Of a DNA stretch of 6,235 nucleotides, positions 1 to 4,593 are shown piece by piece. The stretch is taken from positions 1-6,235 of the forward strand of contig JASHTN010000164.1 in the NCBI GenBank assembly GCA_030040525.1, written 5' to 3'. The stretch is from Gammaproteobacteria bacterium (lineage in GTDB: Bacteria > Pseudomonadota > Gammaproteobacteria > Steroidobacterales > Steroidobacteraceae). The notes beneath the pieces are model-generated. The model did not search any database. It had not been told where the DNA came from and saw only the letters and a program-made list of their open reading frames with translations. The first letter of the stretch is position 1. Each line of letters starts with the position of its first letter. The translations under genes were made by a program, and so were the position numbers.

Positions 1-505
1 GCTCGAGCAGCTCGGAGGTGCCGTCGTTGAAGGTGATCTCGACGCCATCGGTGCTACTGAAATACTGCTGCAACCCCGTCATCCACGTCCCGAAGGAATG
101 AGTCGGGTTGGAGAAAGTGAAGGTTACCGTGTCGTTCGTTGTTCCCAGAAACTCACTGCCAAGCGGAGTGACATTGAACCCATAGAGGTTGCCGGCCGTG
201 ACGTTGCTGACCCCGGAGTAGCCATTGCCGAACTGGGTACCAGTTATCGTGATGGTCACCCCCGGATAGCTGGTGATGTTGTAGAAGCCGGTCGCCAAGC
301 CTTCGTAGGTGATCGTGCTGAGGGAACCGTAGCCAGCCGCTGCCGTCTCGAAGCTGGTCTGCGCGGCCGAGGAAAGCGGCCACGGACCCGACGTGGAAGC
401 TCCATCGTCCTGTCCCACATAGGTGGTGATGCCCGCGTGAGCGGTCACCTGCCAAAAGCCCGGTACAACGGCTGCAACCGCGGCGAGCCACACTCTCTTG
501 TGCAT
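1..505 (-). CDS. Exported PEP-CTERM-like protein, N-terminal part (3' end outside the window)
   Basis: The minus-strand frame stays open from the start to the left edge, giving about 168 residues. It begins M-H-K-R-V-W followed by a hydrophobic stretch and T-A-H-A-G, a typical Sec signal peptide with a likely cut after A-H-A. The mature part is rich in Gly, Thr, Ser and Asn and contains Y-G-F-N-V-T-P-L-G-S-E-F-L-G, then V-T-F-T-F-S-N-P-T-H-S-F-G-T-W-M-T-G and I-T-F-N-D-G-T-S. This pattern is common in secreted beta-rich proteins that end in a PEP-CTERM sorting signal in exopolysaccharide-producing proteobacteria. The anchor itself would lie beyond the edge, so the class is inferred from the body only. 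I chose the ATG at 505 because GGGAG (512-516) sits six bases before it; the in-frame ATG at 511 touches that GGGAG and is too close. No enzymatic motif is visible. GC is lower than in the msr cluster next door. Confidence 0.6.
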   Translation of the reverse strand, partial: MHKRVWLAAVAAVVPGFWQVTAHAGITTYVGQDDGASTSGPWPLSSAAQTSFETAAAGYGSLSTITYEGLATGFYNITSYPGVTITITGTQFGNGYSGVSNVTAGNLYGFNVTPLGSEFLGTTNDTVTFTFSNPTHSFGTWMTGLQQYFSSTDGVEITFNDGTSELLE

Positions 506-511
506 CTTCAT

Positions 512-516
512 CTCCC
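512..516 (-). promoter_or_regulatory. Ribosome binding site (GGGAG) of the PEP-CTERM-like gene
   Basis: On the minus strand the sequence reads CGGGAG-ATGAAG-ATG. The GGGAG lies directly against the first ATG (509-511) and six bases from the second (503-505), so it favours the second as the start. Confidence 0.5.
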
Positions 517-670
517 GATCCGCGTAGGCGAACGCCAGCAGAAGCGTTGCAAATGGCGTACCAGGAGAAATATCCTCACTTTCCAGCAACTTGAAATCCT
601 GGCGTTCTCAACTGCAAAGTTTTTCGACATACCTCGAAGGATTCCTCGCCGGTCGAGGTGCATGCCGACG
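517..670. other. Intergenic region between msrA and the PEP-CTERM-like gene
   Basis: This non-coding stretch is more AT-rich than the genes to its right, especially 550-650, as expected where a promoter for the leftward PEP-CTERM-like gene would sit. I could not pick a convincing -35/-10 pair: GATATT-like and TTTCAA-like hexamers exist on the minus strand, but the match is poor. It contains the inverted repeat listed separately. No small gene with a ribosome binding site was seen. Confidence 0.5.
631..659. repeat. Inverted repeat downstream of msrA (7-bp arms, 15-base loop)
   Basis: ACCTCGA (631-637) is matched by TCGAGGT (653-659), a perfect 7-bp stem about 12 bases past the msrA stop on the minus strand. 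A run of A rather than T follows on that strand, so it is not a classic intrinsic terminator for msrA. It could be a weak terminator, an mRNA-stabilising hairpin or chance. Confidence 0.3.
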
Positions 671-1393
671 CTAGCGGGCGGCGACCGTCACCGGGGCGTC
701 TTGGTAGTACTGCGGGAAGAGCTGCTGCAGGCGGCGGATCTTGGGCAGATCCATCACGACGATGTAGGGATAGCTCGGGTTCTTCAGGTAGAAATCCTGG
801 TGGTAGCCCTCGGCGGGGTAAAAGCGGCTGAGGGGATCGACCCGGGTCGCAAGGGGCCGGCCGAAGCTGCGTGCCTGGTCGAGCTGCGCGATGTAGCCCG
901 CGGCGATGCGCCGCTGCGCCTCGTCGGCGTAGAAGATGTCGGAGCGGTACTGCGGGCCGGTGTCCGGTCCCTGGCGGTTGAGCTCGGTGGGATCGTGCGC
1001 CACCGAGAAATAAATCTGCAGCAGCTCGCCGAAGCTCACCTCGCCGGGATCGAAAGTGATCTGTACCGACTCGGCGTGACCCGTGGCGCCGGTGCTGACG
1101 TCGTCGTAGTGGGCCGTGTCGGCCCTGCCGCCGGAGTATCCGGCCAGCACGGCGCGCACGCCGCGCACGTGCTCGAACACCCCCTGCATGCCCCAGAAGC
1201 AGCCGCCGGCGAGCACCGCGGTCTCGAGCGGGCCGTTGTGCCTGGGGTTGTCGAGTGCGGGCGCGGGCACCGCCACGGCCGGCTCTGCGGCCCGCGCACA
1301 GCCAAGCCCGCCGAGGCAGGCCGCCGCCGCGAGCACTGCAGCGCCGCAGACGAAGGTGCGCGCCGTCGCCGCGCGTGTCGCCGCCGGGCGCAT
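671..1393 (-). CDS. msrA: Exported peptide-methionine (S)-S-oxide reductase MsrA, 1-Cys form
   Basis: MsrA reduces methionine-S-sulfoxide in proteins back to methionine. The 240-residue product has a hydrophobic N-terminus (about residues 13-36, ending C-A-R-A-A-E), read as a Sec signal peptide; G-L-G-C at 29-32 resembles a lipobox poorly, so a lipoprotein is possible but not favoured. The catalytic domain starts near residue 57 with G-G-C-F-W-G (catalytic C65), followed by G-Y-S-G-G (85-89), G-H-A-E (105-108), F-D-P-G-E (114-118), P-Q-Y-R-S (147-151) and Y-H-Q-D (197-200), all MsrA hallmarks. No cysteine follows C65, so the C-terminal resolving cysteines of E. coli-type MsrA are missing and the enzyme must be recycled by an outside thiol. 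Its ATG overlaps the msrB stop (TGATG), implying translational coupling. It is the last gene of the dipZ-msrB-msrA cluster. Confidence 0.95.
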   Translation of the reverse strand: MRPAATRAATARTFVCGAAVLAAAACLGGLGCARAAEPAVAVPAPALDNPRHNGPLETAVLAGGCFWGMQGVFEHVRGVRAVLAGYSGGRADTAHYDDVSTGATGHAESVQITFDPGEVSFGELLQIYFSVAHDPTELNRQGPDTGPQYRSDIFYADEAQRRIAAGYIAQLDQARSFGRPLATRVDPLSRFYPAEGYHQDFYLKNPSYPYIVVMDLPKIRRLQQLFPQYYQDAPVTVAAR

Positions 1394-1395
1394 CA
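1391..1395 (-). promoter_or_regulatory. TGATG stop/start overlap coupling msrB to msrA
   Basis: On the minus strand the msrB stop TGA (1395-1393) shares its A with the msrA ATG (1393-1391). No strong Shine-Dalgarno sequence lies just before the msrA start, so re-initiation by ribosomes finishing msrB is the likely mode of translation. Confidence 0.7.
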
Positions 1396-1971
1396 GCCGC
1401 GCACCGTGAAGTTCAGCGCGACCGAGTTCATGCAGTAGCGCAGCCCCGTCGGCCGCGGGCCGTCATCGAAGACATGGCCGAGGTGCGCATCGCAGCGCCT
1501 GCACGACACCGCAGTTCGCTGCATGCCGAAGCTGCTGTCGCCGCGCTCCACGACGTTGTAGCGCGAGATCGGCTGCCAGAAGCTCGGCCAGCCGGTGCCG
1601 GAGTCGTACTTGGTCCGCGAGTCGAACAGCACAGTGGCGCAGCAGATGCACGCGTACAGGCCGTCGGCGTGATTGTGGTCGTAGGCGCCGCTGAAGGCGG
1701 GCTCCGTGCCCTCGTGACGTGTCACGGCATAGGCGAGTAGCGACAGCTGCCGGCGCCACTCCGCATCCGTCTTGAGGACACGCGGCAGCGGCGCGGTGCC
1801 GAGGCTGCGGCCGTCGGCCGCAAATCTCTCGATCGTCACAGTCTCGGCGGATTGTCCGCCAGCAAGCAGCGCGGCAGCGGCCGGGCGCGTAGCCGCAGCA
1901 GCCACGCCGCAGGCGGCGGCGTAGGCGAGCAGCGCTCTGCGTGAGAGACGGGGACCGGGATCATGAGGCAT
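1393..1971 (-). CDS. msrB: Tat-exported peptide-methionine (R)-S-oxide reductase MsrB, zinc-binding
   Basis: MsrB reduces methionine-R-sulfoxide in proteins, the stereoisomer MsrA cannot handle. The 192-residue product starts with L-S-R-R-A-L-L (residues 9-15) and an Ala-rich stretch to about 37, a twin-arginine-like signal, so it should act outside the cytoplasm. The SelR domain covers about 65-190. Zinc ligands are C108/C111 (in C-I-C-C) and C157/C160 (C-R-R-C); D-S-G-T-G-W-P-S-F-W (123-132), D-A-H-L-G-H-V-F (161-168) and catalytic C180 in R-Y-C-M-N-S are all present. T126 occupies the place where many MsrBs carry the resolving cysteine; the extra C110 is the only visible spare. GGAGAG (1977-1982) lies just before the start and only 12 bases separate the start from the dipZ stop, so the genes are co-transcribed. 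Very sure of family, moderately sure of Tat export. Confidence 0.95.
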   Translation of the reverse strand: MPHDPGPRLSRRALLAYAAACGVAAAATRPAAAALLAGGQSAETVTIERFAADGRSLGTAPLPRVLKTDAEWRRQLSLLAYAVTRHEGTEPAFSGAYDHNHADGLYACICCATVLFDSRTKYDSGTGWPSFWQPISRYNVVERGDSSFGMQRTAVSCRRCDAHLGHVFDDGPRPTGLRYCMNSVALNFTVRG

Positions 1972-1976
1972 GACAT

Positions 1977-1982
1977 CTCTCC
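1977..1982 (-). promoter_or_regulatory. Ribosome binding site (GGAGAG) of msrB
   Basis: On the minus strand the dipZ stop is followed by CGGAGAGATGTC and then the msrB ATG (1971-1969). The purine run is well placed and supports the chosen start. Confidence 0.65.
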
Positions 1983-1983
1983 G

Positions 1984-3834
1984 TCAACCGAAGGTAAAGG
2001 AGTACGCCTGCACGCCGGCGCGCTCGAACTCGATCTCGAAGGTATGCTCGCCCCCGGGGTGCGCCAGCCGCAGGAGCTGATACAGGCGCTGCCCCGCGAC
2101 ACTGCCGCTGCCGTCCGCACCTACGTCGGCGCCATGATCGGCGTCCGGTGCGCGCCCGTCGACCCTAACCCGGAAGGCAACCGGATGGCGCGGGTCCGCG
2201 GCGCCCAGCACCAGGTGCAGGTCGCGCGCGCGGAAGCGAAACTCGATGCCGGCGCCGCTGCCGGTCGCCACTGCGCGTTCGCCCTCGACGCGCCAGGGGC
2301 CGGACAGCGCCCACTGGTTGAGATCGAGCTCCGCAGGCGCGCCGTAGTCGCGCGATGCATCGCGCGCGAGACCACCGGGCGAGGCAAAGCTGTCTGCGCG
2401 CGCATAGCCGATGTAGGTCTCCGGCGAGCCGATGTCGGCTTCGTCCGCGGGCGCTTCGGCCCCCGTGCCGCGCGTCAGCGCTCCGGCCGCCGCGAGCTGC
2501 TGCGCGCCCGCTTCGCGCAGGAGCTCGCGGATCAGCTGCTCGGACTCCGCATAGTCGCCCTCGCCGAAGTGATGGCCGCGAATCCGCCCCTGGGCGTCGA
2601 TGAAGTAGTGAGCCGGCCAGTACTGGTTGTTGAACGCCTGCCAGATGGCGTAATGGCTGTCAACGGCGACCGGATAGACGATGCCGAGGTCGTGCACGGC
2701 GCGCGTCACGTTCGCCAGATCCTTCTCGAAGGCGAACTCGGGCGAATGCACGCCGATCACCACCAGCCCCTGGTCGTGATAGCGCTGGTACCAGCTCTTC
2801 ACGTAAGGCAGGGTGCGCAGGCAGTTGATGCAGGAGTAGGTCCAGAAATCGATGAGCACGACCCTGCCGCGCAGCGATTCAGCCGTGAGCGGCGCGGAAT
2901 TCAGCCAGGCGATCGCCCCGGTAAGCGGCGGCAGCTCGCCTTCGACAGGCGGGCTGCCGGGCGGCGTGGGGCTGGCGGCCATCATCATCGAGCCGCCGCC
3001 CGCGGAGTCGCCGTGCGGCGGGCCGCTCATCGTTCCGCTCATGGCGCCCGACATGGTCATGGCGCCCTGCATGGCCAGCGCCGCGCCGCCGCCGTGCGCC
3101 CCGCCGCCGTGCGCCGGTGTGATGCGATCGATGAGCGATTGCTCGAGCCGGTTGGTGTTAGCCGCCGACAGCCGTGTCAGCACGCCGGTGTCCCAGCCGA
3201 GCGCGATGGCCGCGACCGCGAGCAGCACGGCCGCTCCGAGCGCGCGCCGCACCCACTCGCCGGCGGCGAAGGAGCGCTTGAGCGCCGCGATCACGCGCGT
3301 GCTGGCCGCCGCGACTGCCGCCAGCGAGCAGGCGGCACCGAGCGCGTAGGCGAGCAGCAGCACGCTGGTCGTGACGCTCGGACCGCGCAGCGCCGCACCC
3401 GTCAGGATGAGCCCGAGGATCGGCCCCGCGCACGGCGCCCAGAGAAACCCGGTCGCAACGCCGAGCACCAGCGAGGGAAGGACGCCGCGCCGCGCGCCGG
3501 CACCGCTCCCGGACTGCAGCCGCCCGCCGAGTGCGACCAGCGGGCGCGTGGCCCACGCCGCGAAACGCCGCGACAGCAGCGCGAGCGCGCTCAGCGCCAA
3601 CAGCGCCATGGCGGCGATGCGCCCGTAGTCGTTGACATGCACCGCCCACGCGCCGCCGAAGGCGGCAAGCGTGGCGATCGCGGCGAAGGTCACCGCCATG
3701 CCGGCGAGCAGCGGCAGTGTGCTGCGGGCGAAGGGCTGCTCGGTACGGGCGAACACGAAGGGCAGCACCGGCAGGATGCAGGGGCTCAGGATCGTGAATG
3801 CGCCGCCGAGAAAGGCCAGTATCGCGAGGATCAT
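1984..3834 (-). CDS. dipZ: DipZ-type thiol-disulfide transporter: CcdA membrane domain, thioredoxin domain, DipZ C-terminal domain
   Basis: The protein should take electrons from cytoplasmic thioredoxin, pass them across the inner membrane and deliver them to outside thiol proteins. In the 616 residues I see a CcdA/DsbD-like polytopic domain (about 1-222) with its redox pair C19 (S-P-C-I-L-P) and C135 (W-A-P-C-A-G-P); a Gly/Met/His-rich linker (about 240-300); a TlpA-like thioredoxin domain (about 300-445) with C335-x-x-C338 in W-T-Y-S-C-I-N-C-L-R and a cis-proline at P407 (W-P-A-H-Y); and a beta-rich C-terminal domain (about 468-616) starting P-E-T-Y-I-G-Y and containing L-N-Q-W-A-L-S-G-P-W, as in mycobacterial-type DipZ. 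It is followed 12 bases later by msrB and then msrA, so it is probably their dedicated reductant. No clear Shine-Dalgarno precedes the ATG, but the N-terminus matches the usual start of CcdA domains. The 63 bases upstream, to the HAD gene, show no clear promoter or terminator. Confidence 0.92.
   Translation of the reverse strand: MILAILAFLGGAFTILSPCILPVLPFVFARTEQPFARSTLPLLAGMAVTFAAIATLAAFGGAWAVHVNDYGRIAAMALLALSALALLSRRFAAWATRPLVALGGRLQSGSGAGARRGVLPSLVLGVATGFLWAPCAGPILGLILTGAALRGPSVTTSVLLLAYALGAACSLAAVAAASTRVIAALKRSFAAGEWVRRALGAAVLLAVAAIALGWDTGVLTRLSAANTNRLEQSLIDRITPAHGGGAHGGGAALAMQGAMTMSGAMSGTMSGPPHGDSAGGGSMMMAASPTPPGSPPVEGELPPLTGAIAWLNSAPLTAESLRGRVVLIDFWTYSCINCLRTLPYVKSWYQRYHDQGLVVIGVHSPEFAFEKDLANVTRAVHDLGIVYPVAVDSHYAIWQAFNNQYWPAHYFIDAQGRIRGHHFGEGDYAESEQLIRELLREAGAQQLAAAGALTRGTGAEAPADEADIGSPETYIGYARADSFASPGGLARDASRDYGAPAELDLNQWALSGPWRVEGERAVATGSGAGIEFRFRARDLHLVLGAADPRHPVAFRVRVDGRAPDADHGADVGADGSGSVAGQRLYQLLRLAHPGGEHTFEIEFERAGVQAYSFTFG
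2965..3114 (-). other. Met/His/Gly-rich linker region in DipZ
   Basis: Residues about 241-290 of DipZ contain A-H-G-G-G-A-H-G-G-G, a series of Met-containing repeats (A-M-Q-G-A-M-T-M-S-G-A-M-S-G-T-M-S-G), P-P-H-G-D and S-M-M-M. The segment joins the last membrane helix to the thioredoxin domain and so should face outside the cytoplasm. Its composition differs sharply from the rest of the protein. Confidence 0.7.
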
Positions 3835-3897
3835 GCAGGGACTAGACCCCGGTCGCGCCGCTTTTATTGCAGAGGCTGAGGCTGCGGCCGCGCGCCC

Positions 3898-4593
3898 TCA
3901 GCGCCAGGTGCGGCAGGCTACTCCGAGCCGCGCGGCGCGGCGCCGGGCACGCGCGCTGCCGTTGACGAGCACCCCGCGATCCGCGAGCGCCAGGTGCTCG
4001 AGGTCGCTCTCGGCGTTGCCGTACGCGACCGCCTGCAGCTCGGGGTGCAGCCGTCGCAGGGCGTCGAAGCAGCGGGCCTTCTCGGCGCCGCGCCGGTTGG
4101 GAGTCACGAGCCTGCCGATCAGTCGATCGTCGTGCCACTCGACGCCCGTGCACATCGACTCGGCGAATCCCAGGGCGCGGGCGATGGCCGGCACGTAGAG
4201 ATCGGGACTGGCGCTGAGCAATGCCAGGCTGTCGCCCTGCCGGCGGTGCGCCTCGAGCGCGGTGCGCGCGTCGGCGAGGAGTCCCTGCGCGAGAAGCGTG
4301 GCGACGAACTGCGCCGTCCATTGCTCGAGCTCGGCACGCGGCACGCCGCCCAGGGCCGCCTCGATGAGCGCGGCTTTGAGCTCGCCGCGATCGCCCCGCA
4401 GGGCGAAGCGGGCGAGAGCCGGCAGCACCCGTGCAAGCCGCGCCATGCGCGCCGGATGTCGCCGCAGGAATCCCCTGACGTACGGCCAGAGCGTATCGTG
4501 CCGCGTGAGCGTACCGTCGAGGTCGAATACGGCGAGCGCGCGCCCGCCCGCGACGGGCGCCTCGACCTCCAGCGGCGCAGCGCGCTGCCTCAG
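3898..4593 (-). CDS. HAD-IB family phosphatase-like hydrolase; start uncertain (possible CTG)
   Basis: Haloacid dehalogenase-like phosphatases cleave phosphate esters through an aspartyl-phosphate. From the CTG at 4593 the product is 231 residues, the usual length for subfamily IB. Motif I is F-D-L-D-G-T-L-T-R-H-D (nucleophile D24, general acid D26; codons 4524-4516), followed by a helical cap, motif II L-A-L-L-S-A-S-P-D, a motif III lysine in G-A-E-K-A-R, and motif IV A-Y-G-N-A-E-S-D. The pattern recalls phosphoserine phosphatase and phosphatidylglycerophosphatase C relatives; the substrate cannot be told. The first in-frame ATG (4446) lies after motif I and would give a dead enzyme. Upstream the frame is open back into acnA, yet I find no ATG, GTG or TTG from 4530 to 4980. 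CTG 4593 forms CTGA with the acnA stop, with AGCAGG nine bases before it, so it is my preferred start. A sequencing error is an alternative. Confidence 0.75.
   Translation of the reverse strand: MRQRAAPLEVEAPVAGGRALAVFDLDGTLTRHDTLWPYVRGFLRRHPARMARLARVLPALARFALRGDRGELKAALIEAALGGVPRAELEQWTAQFVATLLAQGLLADARTALEAHRRQGDSLALLSASPDLYVPAIARALGFAESMCTGVEWHDDRLIGRLVTPNRRGAEKARCFDALRRLHPELQAVAYGNAESDLEHLALADRGVLVNGSARARRRAARLGVACRTWR

Noticed and set aside
153..491. A 112-codon minus-strand frame in the left edge region
   Set aside because: Its His/Arg/Gln-rich translation is frame-shifted from the real exported protein, which has a signal peptide and a ribosome binding site in another frame of the same strand.
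560..600. Candidate sigma-70 promoter for the PEP-CTERM-like gene on the minus strand
   Set aside because: A GATATT-like -10 with a TTTCAA-like -35 is too weak a match to report as a feature.
98..1438. A 446-codon plus-strand frame spanning the PEP-CTERM-like gene, the intergenic region and msrA
   Set aside because: It crosses two genes and a non-coding gap with no recognisable domain, and is a low-complexity Arg/Ala/Gly shadow.
1963..3879. A 638-codon open frame on the plus strand opposite dipZ
   Set aside because: It is Arg/Ala-rich with no domain or motif and mirrors the third-position GC bias of dipZ, whose own frame has complete, ordered domains. Antisense open frames are expected at this GC.
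3835..3897. Possible terminator or promoter between the HAD gene and dipZ
   Set aside because: There is a GCGGCCGC palindrome and a short CAGCCT repeat but no stem followed by a T-run and no convincing promoter hexamers.
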